From the NCBI GenBank assembly GCA_001695595.3, contig MBPM02000044.1, positions 62,001-126,000 of the forward strand: a stretch of 64,000 nucleotides of DNA, given 5' to 3'. Positions 1 through 11,800 of this stretch are shown here, in pieces (within the stretch, counting starts at the first letter, position 1; each line of letters starts with the position of its first letter). Made by a program: the position numbers and the translations under genes. The notes under the pieces were generated by a model, which made no database searches, was not told the DNA's origin, and saw only the letters and a list, made by a program, of their open reading frames with translations. This stretch comes from Plasmopara viticola. Taxonomy: Eukaryota > Oomycota > Peronosporomycetes > Peronosporales > Peronosporaceae.

Positions 1-1925
1 CATTGCACCTCGTCGTGGCAGACCATGCATACGAACACTGTTGTAATTCCAGACGCAAAGCTTGCTGGGGGACGAAGGCACGGAAAAGTGAAGAAGGAGG
101 ACGTCTGTAGACAACACATGATCTCGTCAGAAACAACACGAAATTCAAGTCTTTACAAAACAACAACTTCATGACCCGAATCGCCCAACCGTCCATGCCA
201 CATATCCTTCTCCCGATTCGTCTGCGTCACGCCGTTAAAGAGCTTGGGCAAGCCGCGTACCATATCGTTGGTCTTGGGGAGGGGTCGACCACTCGATTGA
301 TCGTACAGCTGGAGGGAGTCCAGATCGACCAAAAGTTCTTCACCGTGACGATCATAGACGCAGATCTGCGTGAGGCCGACTGCCCGTGTACTTCCCCACG
401 TTGACAAGAACTTAACGTGAATTGCATAGCTCTTCGCCTCTTTGGTCAAGGTTGAGGAACTCGTGGGACTTGAGACCATCGCCATCAATTTCGAAGACCC
501 TTGCACATCCGAGAGCACGTCTCGAGGAGTCAATGCACTCTTATCCAAGCACACTAGCGTCTCTTTGCCATCTATGTCCACCTTACGAGAATCCTGCCGC
601 TTCTTTACATCACTTACTCTTGATGCTGACTCAGACGTTCGGCCTTTATCAACGTGAACAAGACTGGCGGTAGTAGTAGCCCCTCCTGCTTCTTCTTGTA
701 ATGCCTTTAGCTTTGCAAACCGCTCCTTCCGCTTGACTTCCATGAGCTGTTCAATCTCACGCTCCTCATCCTCAAATTGCTTCATCATCCTTGCACGACG
801 ATCCTCGGCTTTCTTCAATAAAAGCTGCTTCTCGGCTCGTTCGCGTGCAAGACGCTCTTTCATTTCAGTCGCGTACTCTTCTTCCAATCGCAATTGCTCT
901 TCCAGCAACTGGTTCGCGACTGTCAAAGGATTTCGATCCGAACCTTCACGTGCGTCGTCTTTTCCTTCCTTGCTCACAATCTCACGCGCCGGGGATGCAA
1001 GCGCATGAGGCGATGGATGGAGGACACTGGTAATCTCTTTCCAAATTGCAGGATCACCAATTGAACTCTGTAACGTTTTCACATCGTGTTCAGTTTGGTG
1101 ACCAGTCTGAAATTTCTGTAACAAATCGACTAATGCTCGTTGTTTCGTACGAGAAAGATGCTGGATGATCCCAAAGAGATCTTTGGTTGTTTTTGCCAAG
1201 TCTCCGAGAGAGTTGAGCCGTGCGAACGTCTCAAACTTTGTTTCTTTCTCGCTCGATTCCACGCTCGCTGGCTTTGAAGTTGCATCGTCCCCATCGTCCG
1301 CCATCTCTTCAATCACAAGCTCTTTATAGCTATGCGCTTTCGACTCGTCATCGTCTTCAAATTCTTCAAACGATTCATCCAAATACTCTTCATCGTCCTC
1401 CACCATGTCTTTCTCCTCCCGCTCTTCATGCGTCGTGAGTCGAAACTGCGGCACGCCATCAAAATGTTGCACTGCTACTTCCATTGGGGCCTGAGGTCGG
1501 TGCCACTTGGCTCGTTGTCCTCGAGTTGAGTCCACTCCCTTGTCTTCGCTCCCTTTTGCAACGAATTGCAGCGTCGTGGACGGAGCCGAGCTGCACTTTG
1601 AGTCCTCTCGTTTTCTCGAAACCTTGGTGGCAAGCACTGATGTTGCCGACTTGGTACTCCTCGATGCAAACGACGATGATGAAGTCGAGGAAGCACTTCG
1701 TACGGGAACGTTAAAGGCTGTCACGAACGATTCTTCTCGTTCGTGAAGGCGATCATTTCGCTTGGAGGCAGCCAGTCGCTTTTTGAGCCGATTTCTTTCT
1801 TCTAAGACTTTAATGTAGTGCAATTGCTTGGTAAGTACCGGGTCGGCCTTTGACTCGATGGCGTTCGAGTCGCTGGAGGGTTGAAAGTCGTGATGTTGTT
1901 TGTCCCAACGCTTTCGCTCCGTCAT
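1..1925 (-). CDS. KATNIP: KATNIP (katanin-interacting protein, KIAA0556) homologue, 3' end cut by window edge
   Basis: Family role: KATNIP binds the microtubule-severing enzyme katanin and sits at the basal body and ciliary axoneme. Exon 1 runs from ATG 1925-1923 to about 176. The N-terminal stretch KQLHYIKVLEERNRLKKRL resembles the short coiled N-terminus of KATNIP. Acidic, Ser-rich linkers follow, then a strongly charged coiled coil at about residues 345-410. The DUF4457-type fold starts near residue 505 (FLSTWGSTRAVGLTQICVYD). The uninterrupted frame would stop at 153, but the domain continues in another frame at 1-104, which encodes LCVWNYNSVRMHGLPRRGAM, the family hallmark. A GT-AG intron at about 105-175 (71 bp) joins them in phase; its donor GTCATG is weak, so the exact junction is provisional. 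The rest of the gene lies left of the window. It starts 281 bp downstream of the neighbouring methyltransferase, on the same strand. Confidence 0.8.
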
Positions 1926-2206
1926 TTGGTACTGAAATGATTCAAAAGCGACTTCACGGCCATATGACGCCCTTTCAAGCTACTTTTTATTGGGATGCCA
2001 CATTTAAGACCATGGAGGAGTCCTTGTACTCACTACTACTATGTCGTTGTCGTACGTATCCATTGATTGTTGCCGTGGAGCTTTGTTGGTGGTAACAAGA
2101 CACACGATAGCTAAAGACAATTGGTGCTTTGGTACAAGTAGCAAAGTTTGACTTTATATCAATACGTTTTGCTCGAATTTGGGTTTATCAGAAGCCATAT
2201 GGACGA

Positions 2207-3377
2207 TTATGGCTTGACATGTCGGTCGGATCGAGTGAGGAGATACAAGAACTGCTCTACGCTTTTAGCTGCATTAAAGAGGTGCGGCAAGGCTAACGTA
2301 TCCAACTGAACAGCATGAAAGCCGTAGAGCTTTTCAGCTTTTAAAAAGAACGACAAGTCGTGCTCTTTGTGGCCAGGAACGTGATGAGCAAAGCTTACGA
2401 ACACCTACTTGATACAAAACATAGACACTGAGTGTGGAATTCAAAGCGACGAATACTATATTAGCTCTACCTTTCCGGTAACTGACACGCATGCATCGAT
2501 TGACTTGAGCAAGTCTTCATGCTTCATCAATACAAAGTTGCGTTCATATTATCACTCGAGCACCTATGGTAGTACAATATCTAATATTTTACCAAGTCAT
2601 GCAGCCATAGACACTCTGCCACCACCGCCACATCGAACTTTGCTTGTGTCGCTATTTTAGCTTTATCAGACGCATTGTTGCCAGCACTTGGCTCATTTTC
2701 GTTGAGACACTTTAATAGTCCCGTTGTATCACTCCCCCACAGATGCCCTCGCACTAAATACTTTCCACTTCCAAGCAAATGCTCGTTACGCTTGATATTT
2801 TGATTAATATTTTTAAGTATTAAGTCATTTGGATAATCTGCAAAAAAGGATTAAAGCATTCCAACAAAGATATTAAAACATTCTTGACTCCTTACCGGTC
2901 ATGACTGCCACTTTGGCTCCGACATGGAGAGCCACAAGCGACGGTAGCGCACTACAGTCATAACCATTGTACAAAAAGCGCAAGTATTAGCCTTCCTGAT
3001 GTCCTTTGTCTGAGCTAAGTTGGACGTACGAAGCTGCCCCAAACTCAACGACCTTTTGGTCCTTAACCAGCTCCGGGTACTTGGCAAAATGCATGGCAAT
3101 CAATTTCTGAGCACCAAACGATTGTTGTTACATTACACGAGCAAAATCGTTGACTATTTCTAGTGCAGCAAGATCGTACGGCTCCATTCCAGACCGCGCA
3201 AGCAAAGAGCGAACCAGGGATACCGCCATCGTCATCAGCTACTGAGATACGAAAGCGTGGCATAGATGCACCCACGTCCATATCCATGACAAAGTCCTCG
3301 GGATCATAGCCATTGTCTTCTCCGTTTTGCAGGAACAACTCTCCCACGACATTGTCCTCTGTGGCGATGATATCCAT
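2207..3377 (-). CDS. METTL21/EFM7-NNT1-like S-adenosylmethionine methyltransferase, six exons
   Basis: I assembled this gene from short exons (minus strand, 5' to 3'): 3377-3180, 3106-3030, 2951-2896, 2837-2593, 2521-2471, 2404-2207. All five introns (58-78 bp) are GT...AG and phases agree, giving 274 residues; yeast EFM7/NNT1 is about 260. Exon 1 ends in the tryptophan motif AVWNGA. Exons 2-3 join to make SAM-binding motif I, VVEFGAASALPSLVAL, and exons 3-4 join to VAVMTDYPND, with the acidic residue that normally contacts SAM. Later come VRGHLWG, FDVAVVAECLWLHDL and HEDLLKSIDAC, and finally VFVSFAHHVPGHKEHDLSFF. This order is that of the Methyltransf_16 family, whose members methylate lysines or N-termini of cytosolic proteins such as eEF1A; many are annotated as nicotinamide N-methyltransferase. 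The substrate here is unknown. The first ATG of the domain frame (3377) was taken as start; an in-frame alternative start lies at 3398. Confidence 0.82.
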
Positions 3378-3536
3378 TCGACGTCGTATGATAGGCAAAA
3401 ATACGACCTACCAATTAAATGATATTTTTACTAATTTATGAATAGTACACAAAAGCAAGAGATCAATAACTTGGTCCATGTACTATTATATTTGTCGTAC
3501 AACACACCATCCATTCAAATCGCCAGTGTTCGCTCA

Positions 3537-6500
3537 CTACAAAAACGCCGACGTAGCATGCTGCACTTCGAGTAAATTGTGAATGACAACTTCAGGTGTT
3601 GTTCCAATGCAACGCGCGAGTTCCTTTTGCGCCACATAATCCAACTGCAAAAATCGAAACAACACCAGTGCATCCAAGAAACTTTTCTTCCACTTCTTCT
3701 TGCTCCAAGCATCCGGTCTACCGCACCTCAGCTGAGCATTGGTCTTGAGCATACGAAATTCGCGTGGATTCAGTGCGCAGTTTTGAGGCAACGTATTCAC
3801 CATCACGTTTTGCAATGTAAACAAACGACGAAACACACGCTCACTGACAGGAACGAGCGCGCCAACGCCTCCTTCGGACGTCCCGAGAACATTTACATAG
3901 CACGAAAGTGACGTGGCTTCTCGTCGAGTGGTACCAGAAGGTACGGGACCCGATGCATCGACTCGTTTGCGAAACATGCTCGAAACTTGAACGCCCAAGT
4001 GAAAGTCACTCACTCGGAGCAGACGCTGCCCACCACGAGACTCGATATCCTGAGGAGCAAATTGCATCACGTGCATGTTTTCGTCCATATCTACCGCCAA
4101 GAGCGCCAACTTCTTTTCAAACACACTAAATTCAGTCGCAGAGACAGCAAGTGGTTCGTAATCTTTCGCAAGCAGCAACAATTGCCGCTGCATTTCTCTC
4201 CAACGCAAAAAGTGTACACTCTTGTAGACATCGCCGTACATGACAAAATCTTTCACGACGTTTAGCGTCACAATGTACATTTGAGCATCGTAAAACGCAC
4301 ATCCAATCAATTGTTCCGATTTGAATTCGTACACAATGAGTTTCGATCCTACGGCGGCGAGCACATACGGGCCAAGTTGCGCCACGGCCGAAATGGCTCC
4401 TTGTCTATGTTCTTTGATAAACACAAGCCGCAACTTTGGTAACTTTCCACTTGTCGCACCACCCTCTTCCTTCACATATTGCGCATAGTCCAATTCATAC
4501 AGCAACAAGCGGCCACGGCCACTTTCATCTTCTCCGTGCGGACCGACCCATCCGGTCCCGACGACTAAATACGGACGTTTTTTCTTGTTCCATTCCACTG
4601 AAAACGATGCCACTTCTTCTTTCAAGAGCGAAGAATCATATAGATACATGAGTTTCACACTCAACACGACTTCAAACCGTTCAAAATGAACCCGAAAGAC
4701 GCCTCGGTGGCCCCACTCGCCAAACTCATTGGTCTGGACCAAGCGCAACTCGTACACATCTTCTTCTGTATGAGCCATTTGATCAATTTCATAGTCGGGA
4801 AACATTTCGGCAGTCGGTGCCATGACGTTGCTTCCAACGGGATTTCCGTTCGCGTCTAGATTTTCACACTCCACCTCTTCTTCGATACCCTCGACTTCCG
4901 TCGCTCGTTCCGCGTCCGCTGGTTTCATAGAAATGCTGCACACAACCGCATACGTTGGTGCTTCCAGCGCCTCGGCAACACCTCCAGGTCCATGATTGCC
5001 AAGGTACAACATGTGGTGCAGCGTAGTCCCAAATTCTGCTTTTTGAAGCACAAATCCACCACTAGACGGAAGAATCGTTGACGTTTTACTTGATGGAAGT
5101 TCGCACACACGTAACGCACCACGCGAATGAAAGTAAATGAATCCGTTTGGACAATTCCAGTGATGAAATGGAGTAAAACTCAACACGGGCACACTTACTC
5201 TCGGAGTCGCGTGCTTGGATGTCCCGTTCGTCTTTGCAGCAAGTGGTATGGAGCCAGGAACGCACATAGGTACAAAACACGGCTGACCACGGTCGCTTAA
5301 GATCCAAATGGGATGTGCGCCTCGAAAAAAGGTACCGCTCATATTGTTGACATTGTCAAAGCACGTTAACATTGGATAGCGAAACCCTGCGCGTAGTTTC
5401 GCCAAGACAGCACAAGTATTGACCTCTGAATGACTGCTATTATCGTGGTGTGCATTCGTGCGTGCTTTCGGTGGAAGAAATGGTCGCGTGATTAGATCCG
5501 TCTCCACACGAACAAATTCGAAAATGGGCGCACTTTCTTCATCGACGCGAGGATTTAGGCACTCAAACTTTGGGATGGCCGAATACAAAAGCAAATCACC
5601 ATTGGCCAGAAACACGAGCAAGACCATCCGTGCGAGATATTGAGCATTGTGTTGTCCTTCGCTTGGACCGACACGATGAATCACAATGTCAGCAACAGGT
5701 GAATTGATCGCATGCGACTTTTTAATCCGTCCATCGTTTGCTGACGATGTCGACGCGTTAAGACCGAGTACGGGCGCAGCAAACTTGACCGTCGTGCTCA
5801 TACCCACTTGATGGTGCTCCAAAGTATTTACAAGAGACTGGGGTGCAAAGGTTAGGTACGGAAACACGCCTCGTTTTTTAAAGTCAGGAAGTGAAAACAC
5901 GTGAAGCGATCCGTCTCCAAAACACATGCCACACATCATTTGAGCATCCTTTTGCTTCAGTAAAGGAATTGACATAGAGCCGTCCGGGTTCTTCTGCGAA
6001 GCTTGACTTGGCATTGACGCTGTAGCGTTTGAAATGGCACTTGTGGCAACTTTTGGACTGACGTTGCGAGTACTATACAGCGCGTCTAGTTCATCCTCCT
6101 CGTCGTCTATACTCTGCCGCTTACTTGAAGTCGCAGTCGAGTCATGACGTTCTTGACGCTCTTCCTCTCCCCACGCATTGTCACGAAACATACCTGCCCA
6201 ATCGTAAAATAGACACGCTGAACTACTACCATACTTGGACGTGTCTGTGCTTTCATTCGCCTCCATCCCGTCTGTGTAGTCAATTTCTGGGTCAATCACT
6301 GTCAGCTCCATGTCTTCTTCGTCTCCCATGAGCAAGCGAATCGAGCCGTCCGTCAATAGCAATAAAATGTACGGATCGGCAACATCCACCGAAACGATTC
6401 CGACGCAAGAAGTGTCAACATTCATACCTCCACACTCAACATCGCCCTCTAACGTAATTTCTTGTGTACACACCAACTTGACCCTCGGTCCATCCTCCTC

Positions 6501-8801
6501 ATCATCTTCTTCCGCGTCTTCTGCCTTCTCCTGCCCATTCCCGGTCTCTTCTTTCGGTATCTCCATCATCACACGAGCTCCTTGTTTAAATATCTGAACT
6601 ATTCGCTGCTTGTTAAACAAATTTGCTGCCGCCAGCGTCGGACCCGATGTGTAGAACCCACTGTTATCTTCGAGCGGATCCATGCCTTCCCCCGTTCGTA
6701 GCACCATCGTACGATGAGCAACGCTCAAAATCAAGTACGCATTGTAGCTCCGTCCATCTGAGCTCTTGGTCGCCGATGCAAGTGAAGACGAGACGGTCCA
6801 CATTGCGCGACAGCCATTGAGTTCGGCCTCTGTCCCCACAATTGGCCGCAAGCCATTGTGCAACACGGAAATGGCACCGCTACGCTCGAATCCACCGCTG
6901 ATCACAAGCTCTTCTCGTTTCTCATTGGAGTCAGCATTGTTTTCCACGCCCAATTCGATTGATGTGATTTGTCCAATCCCGTGAAGCACATCAATCTGTC
7001 GAAGCTCGTAATTGTAGAGGCCACTGTACTCGTCATCCAGTCCCTTTGTCTCTTTTCTCACGCCAGATCCATTTGTACCGCTACCAGTATCATCAAGCGC
7101 AGTTGATTCCTCCTTACTAGAAGCAGCTCCGTACAAAAACAAATCGTCTTCGTCCTCTTCCTCCTCTTTTACGGGCTCCGACTTCACGTCCGTAGACGCT
7201 TTTGATGCAGCACTCTCCTCCTCACGCAAACCCTCGTCATCTTTAATCTCAAGTCCTCCAGCATCATCAACCTTCTTCTTGTCCATTGCAAACAGCAACG
7301 AATCGCCAGATCGAGAGCCTACAAACAAAGTCTGACGCTCATCATCAAGACACAAACACGTGGCTGCAATCCGATGTCGAAGCATTTGGAGCGACAGCAT
7401 TGCGTTTCGACTTGACGCTTGTCCTCCACCATTGTACAAGCCACGACTCGACATGTCTTCATACGGTAGCGACAGGACAAAAAGTTCTCCACTGGGCATT
7501 GTAAGCAACATTTTCTTCTCTTGAATGTACTCATACTGACAATCAGAGAGGACTAGATTCAACTCGGCAGTCTCGTGATCAGGCGTCTCGTACACTGCGT
7601 CGCTAAGCGGAAAAAGCGATTGATTTACTGTCTTGGTAGCAAACGTATTGGTCGCAAGACCATAGAATTGCGTCTGATTAAAGTATAAAATCGCATTGGC
7701 CGACAAGACTACGACGCCTCCCAATGGTGCACGGCATGGAATGAGACGAAAACAGTCGGACGGGAGGTTCTTGACGGTCCAGATCGTTGGATGCAGTCGT
7801 GTATTCATGTTAATCGACATGACGGTCACGCAAAACGTATCAAACCCCACGGCGAGTCGTCCCGACGTCGAATTCTTTTCCTTCTCTTCGTGCAAGACCA
7901 TGAGCGTCGGTTCCAAGTAGCCGTCAAGAAAGGCCAAGTCCACGACTTTGCCCGTAATGTCCACCCGCCGCAATCGTAAAAGGAACTCGCGTCCTGTAAT
8001 GTCGTTGGGCATGAGGCCACTCATGTGATTGCGTTTTCGTTTCGCACCCACCTTGACACTCTTGTCAAGGAGTGCAGTCAACGTATTGTTCAAATCGTTC
8101 GTCACGACTCCTCGGTGCTTGCTCTCGTTCACTAATTCCTCGAGTTTCTTCTCTTCTTCGTCGTCGTCGTCCGAGTCGTTCGTCGTCGTCTCTTCTTCAT
8201 TCTCCAAGTCATCTTCTTCAAAAAAAGACAGTTCCATCGAGTCACTCTTAAATGGCACGAGAACCAGCTGATCGGCGTACACGAGCATGGCCCCACACCG
8301 TGTTTGCGGATCAACGCGCGCTGCTGCTTGCGTGGCGAGTCCAAGCAGCTGTTCACGTCCATTTTTCTCGCCTTTTAACGTCGCGCCGGGTCCAATGGCA
8401 TCTTCTTCAAAGGAATACATGGCCAGAGTCGTGAGACGTCGTGCGCGTCGGTCGTAGCCGACAATGACCCATTTGAACAAGGGAAAGGAGAGGAGCAAGA
8501 CTTGGTCACCGCCATAAAAGCGGTGTTTCTTGCGCAGTAACGTACAATCGAACGTTAGCACGTGGACGCTGTCGGCCACGCCGGCTAAAGGAAAAGAAGC
8601 TAACACGTGGAGAACATGGCCTTTTGAAGCCTCTCCGCTTTGCTCGGGACTGGGAGCAGGTTCGACTCGGTAGATACGAAGCCATTGGGGACCGAGAAGC
8701 ACGAGATCCGCCTGCACGTCACTCGAGAGCCGCGCATGGACTGCATGATGCACTGCCGTGGCAGCCACGAGGTCACGGTGGAAGAGAAAATGCTGCCCCA
8801 T
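3537..8801 (-). CDS. CPSF1: Cleavage and polyadenylation specificity factor subunit 1 (CPSF160)
   Basis: CPSF160 is the large scaffold of the nuclear complex that recognises the AAUAAA poly(A) signal and triggers pre-mRNA 3' cleavage. It binds WDR33 and CPSF30 through three beta-propellers. This intronless frame encodes 1,754 residues from ATG 8801-8799 (the frame opens one TTG codon earlier). The N-terminus FLFHRDLVAATAVHHAVHA and the C-terminal CPSF_A region (for example SKLIVYEFKSEQLIGCAFYD, FVMYGDVYKSVHFL and LALLAVDMDENMHVMQF) are typical. So is the final helical segment ending FLQLDYVAQKELARCIGTT. It is about 300 residues longer than human CPSF1 (1,443). The extra length lies largely in acidic low-complexity inserts such as NDSDDDDEEEKKLEEL, EEEEDEDDLFLY and AEDAEEDDEEDGP. 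Its stop lies 159 bp upstream of the methyltransferase start on the same strand. Confidence 0.95.
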   Translation of the reverse strand: MGQHFLFHRDLVAATAVHHAVHARLSSDVQADLVLLGPQWLRIYRVEPAPSPEQSGEASKGHVLHVLASFPLAGVADSVHVLTFDCTLLRKKHRFYGGDQVLLLSFPLFKWVIVGYDRRARRLTTLAMYSFEEDAIGPGATLKGEKNGREQLLGLATQAAARVDPQTRCGAMLVYADQLVLVPFKSDSMELSFFEEDDLENEEETTTNDSDDDDEEEKKLEELVNESKHRGVVTNDLNNTLTALLDKSVKVGAKRKRNHMSGLMPNDITGREFLLRLRRVDITGKVVDLAFLDGYLEPTLMVLHEEKEKNSTSGRLAVGFDTFCVTVMSINMNTRLHPTIWTVKNLPSDCFRLIPCRAPLGGVVVLSANAILYFNQTQFYGLATNTFATKTVNQSLFPLSDAVYETPDHETAELNLVLSDCQYEYIQEKKMLLTMPSGELFVLSLPYEDMSSRGLYNGGGQASSRNAMLSLQMLRHRIAATCLCLDDERQTLFVGSRSGDSLLFAMDKKKVDDAGGLEIKDDEGLREEESAASKASTDVKSEPVKEEEEDEDDLFLYGAASSKEESTALDDTGSGTNGSGVRKETKGLDDEYSGLYNYELRQIDVLHGIGQITSIELGVENNADSNEKREELVISGGFERSGAISVLHNGLRPIVGTEAELNGCRAMWTVSSSLASATKSSDGRSYNAYLILSVAHRTMVLRTGEGMDPLEDNSGFYTSGPTLAAANLFNKQRIVQIFKQGARVMMEIPKEETGNGQEKAEDAEEDDEEDGPRVKLVCTQEITLEGDVECGGMNVDTSCVGIVSVDVADPYILLLLTDGSIRLLMGDEEDMELTVIDPEIDYTDGMEANESTDTSKYGSSSACLFYDWAGMFRDNAWGEEERQERHDSTATSSKRQSIDDEEDELDALYSTRNVSPKVATSAISNATASMPSQASQKNPDGSMSIPLLKQKDAQMMCGMCFGDGSLHVFSLPDFKKRGVFPYLTFAPQSLVNTLEHHQVGMSTTVKFAAPVLGLNASTSSANDGRIKKSHAINSPVADIVIHRVGPSEGQHNAQYLARMVLLVFLANGDLLLYSAIPKFECLNPRVDEESAPIFEFVRVETDLITRPFLPPKARTNAHHDNSSHSEVNTCAVLAKLRAGFRYPMLTCFDNVNNMSGTFFRGAHPIWILSDRGQPCFVPMCVPGSIPLAAKTNGTSKHATPRVSVPVLSFTPFHHWNCPNGFIYFHSRGALRVCELPSSKTSTILPSSGGFVLQKAEFGTTLHHMLYLGNHGPGGVAEALEAPTYAVVCSISMKPADAERATEVEGIEEEVECENLDANGNPVGSNVMAPTAEMFPDYEIDQMAHTEEDVYELRLVQTNEFGEWGHRGVFRVHFERFEVVLSVKLMYLYDSSLLKEEVASFSVEWNKKKRPYLVVGTGWVGPHGEDESGRGRLLLYELDYAQYVKEEGGATSGKLPKLRLVFIKEHRQGAISAVAQLGPYVLAAVGSKLIVYEFKSEQLIGCAFYDAQMYIVTLNVVKDFVMYGDVYKSVHFLRWREMQRQLLLLAKDYEPLAVSATEFSVFEKKLALLAVDMDENMHVMQFAPQDIESRGGQRLLRVSDFHLGVQVSSMFRKRVDASGPVPSGTTRREATSLSCYVNVLGTSEGGVGALVPVSERVFRRLFTLQNVMVNTLPQNCALNPREFRMLKTNAQLRCGRPDAWSKKKWKKSFLDALVLFRFLQLDYVAQKELARCIGTTPEVVIHNLLEVQHATSAFL

Positions 8802-11800
8802 CAAGGGCAGACGGCGGAAGGAGAGAGGAGCGCGGTCGGGTGAGTTGTGTGGAGCACATGATATATGACGCGGATACTCTTCACCCTATCACGGTATCAA
8901 ATTGCTATTGCCGAAACAATAATATGACGGAAACAAATGAAAAAGTAGTGGCAGTATTGCATGGCACAAGCGGGTTCACATCCCGTATACCTTTATAATC
9001 ATGGGATTAATTTGTTATTAAGGCTTAAGGTTGTACTGGCACTTAACCTACCACAGTAATAACTGTGGTAGGTTCGTGCCGTCGGTGAGGAAGGAGAGGA
9101 CAGTTAGCATGTCACTGTAACATGTAGTATTGTCAAATGTATTGCATCCAAATGATGATGATGTGAAGCCCTCTAAAGAACAGTGATGAGAACAACAGCA
9201 CAACCTTAAAAGCACTTATCCTAGTGTTTCGAGGCCAGTTCAGCTTTACACCACAGCTCCATTTGTCAGCCTGTAGTCCCCAATTTCTTAAAAACAGAGA
9301 GTGAACAGGTGGACAGGCCGGTCGTAGCTTTTCCGCAAGAGGATACTTTGATCACGTTAGCCTCTGTCGTTTGACCAACGCGCAAGTCGACGGATAGCTC
9401 CATAGCTCTTGATGTCAAGTGGAAGTCGAACATGACAGACAAAAAGGTCATTTAATGGCTTTACTAGGTTCTAGAAGACAATTCTTTAAGGTAGCATCGC
9501 GAAGTAAGAAGTTTTGAGCTTTTAATTTATTTGTCGTCTATAACAATGACGCTGATAAATTTTAATTGGAATCAGCCCTAACTATCAGGCGGCTTTGCTT
9601 TCCGTTTGATGACTGCATCACAGAAACGGGTCTCCACGTAATTTTAACCATTAAATTAATCATCCACAACTAACGTAGCAGCTGAATTATATGATTTTTA
9701 GGTTATGACAGCCCTTGCCAATGCACGAAGAACAGAATTGCTTTATGCCACTTCATAAGGTGCCACATGTAGCTTGGCAACGATGTATCTGATCGATGTG
9801 TTTCTGCTACGTTATTTCATGGTGCTCTTGAGTGCAAAGAGCACCTGTCAATGACGAATTCCAATTCCTCTTTGGGTCGACTAATTTTGCAGGATCACAA
9901 CAACGCACACTCAACTTGGTGCGCGTCATTGATCTCAGCGCAAAGTTCAGAATATTTATTACTAATTGGCATAATTGCAAATGCGCAACTATCCCTCACC
10001 GTGTGACGGATGATACAAATTTAGCATTGTGCTTGCTAAATTTTCCGTCTGAAATTTAACAGGGTCCGCTCCACTTGCTGTAATGACGGAAATAAATTGC
10101 CACTTGGTACGGCTATCGCGTCTGACAGTGACTGTGCGGGATCCGCCATGGCAGTTACAGTCGCGGTGCCCAGTGATGCTACAGACGGAGAATGGTTCAT
10201 GACCGAACAAACCACGCCTACTCGGATCTGAACTTCAAAACGTTTTAGCGCATTCTGTATATCATGTTTGACAGCTTATTTGGTGTTTAACGATTGAAAA
10301 ATAATAAATTTGAGGTCTACGCCCGCTCATGCTAAAGTGCGTACTCTAACATGAGTACCTAGATCTAATATGTGACAAATTTCAGACACTAATACATGTC
10401 GCAGTAGCTGTCACCTTCGTACACAAGTGAAGGTTTTTCCCAAAGACTCGACGAATCCTACTTATTGCCATCAGACTGACCTGCGCCTTCCAAGTGTTGC
10501 TGCTATCTCATAGCATACCAGACCACTAATCTGGAGTGGTAGCAGGGAGCACTCGAGTGCAAATGACAGGACCAAGCATCGACGAATGGTCAGCAGCTTG
10601 CAGATCCTCATCAGCATATCTGAGGTCCATGAGGTCAATAAGTTCATGTTCTGCAAGCGTACTCCTACCCGTGCCACCTGAAGGCTAAATTCGGTAATAA
10701 GTACGGCCGTCTCGGATTGCGCGCGCGTAGTCCATCGTAGGGGTGATTGCGATATTCTTAGAAAAACGGTTACCTACCATCACGACCGAAAATCTAAATA
10801 ATTCTTGGACAAAGTCCACTCTTCTTTTTATCATCTACGAATAATTTAATGAAAGCGTGACCTCACCCTGACGCGTACTTAACTGGCGAAGAAGCTTGCG
10901 CCGAATGACGCCCCAGCTTATTTCAGGTAAGTATTGCTAGCTTCATAGAAGTACTGCTCATGAGTATCCAATCGTTTAATCATCCATCGACCTTCAAGTT
11001 GGCTGGAGCCACTCTTCATTGATCAGTTCAAAACAAGACAGACATCGTGGCAAATTGTATTTGACCAAAGGTTAGAGTCATCTCCTTCTTCTTTAAAGCT
11101 CACCGTGAGCGGCTCTAAGGTGAGTGAACTATCCGCTATCGGCGCCGGCGTTGAACGCAGAGTACGCAATCATGTTCTTATTTAACTGATTCTACTTAGT
11201 GCTTTACGGCTAATTATTGCCTTCAGATACGCATTAGTTGCGTGGGCATCTCACGCATTTTAAAGTAACACTCCCTTATTGTCATATAAGATGAGTGGCT
11301 TAGTTAGTCCGTCTTGCATGCTTTAAAGCAAATAAGTGTACTATTCCATCATTATCGAACAGCAGTATCAATTATATAGTCACTGCAGTCCTCGACCAGC
11401 GAGGCTACCGAAGCTAATGCGGTCTCTGACCCTTGTTCCGAAGTGGACTTTGTTTAGATTCCTGTGAGATTTGTATAGTAATTACTCTCAATACGCATTG
11501 AGCAGCGATCATCAGACCATGTATAAACTCCTCAGTACGAAGTACTACTATATCGTACCACCACGTGACTTTCTTTTCTTACAGTGTGTTAGTGTGACAC
11601 ACACTAGGTTTGTACTTTAATGTTACAATAAACCACACTTAGGAATGTTGCTTATTTGGATCGTATGAGCTACGGTTGGCTGATGCTCAGCTTATAGACC
11701 GGGCTGACAGATTATAGAACACAAATGCAGCGCACACCTTATCATCGATGCATGGCAGCTTTACTCGGGGCTTTTTATTCTTGTTCTTTGCATATGATCC

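Noticed and set aside
153..175. Stop codon at 153 as the natural end of the KATNIP homologue
   Set aside because: The conserved domain clearly continues in another frame at 1-104 (LCVWNYNSVRMHGLP) after a 71-bp intron-like gap, so the stop lies within an intron.
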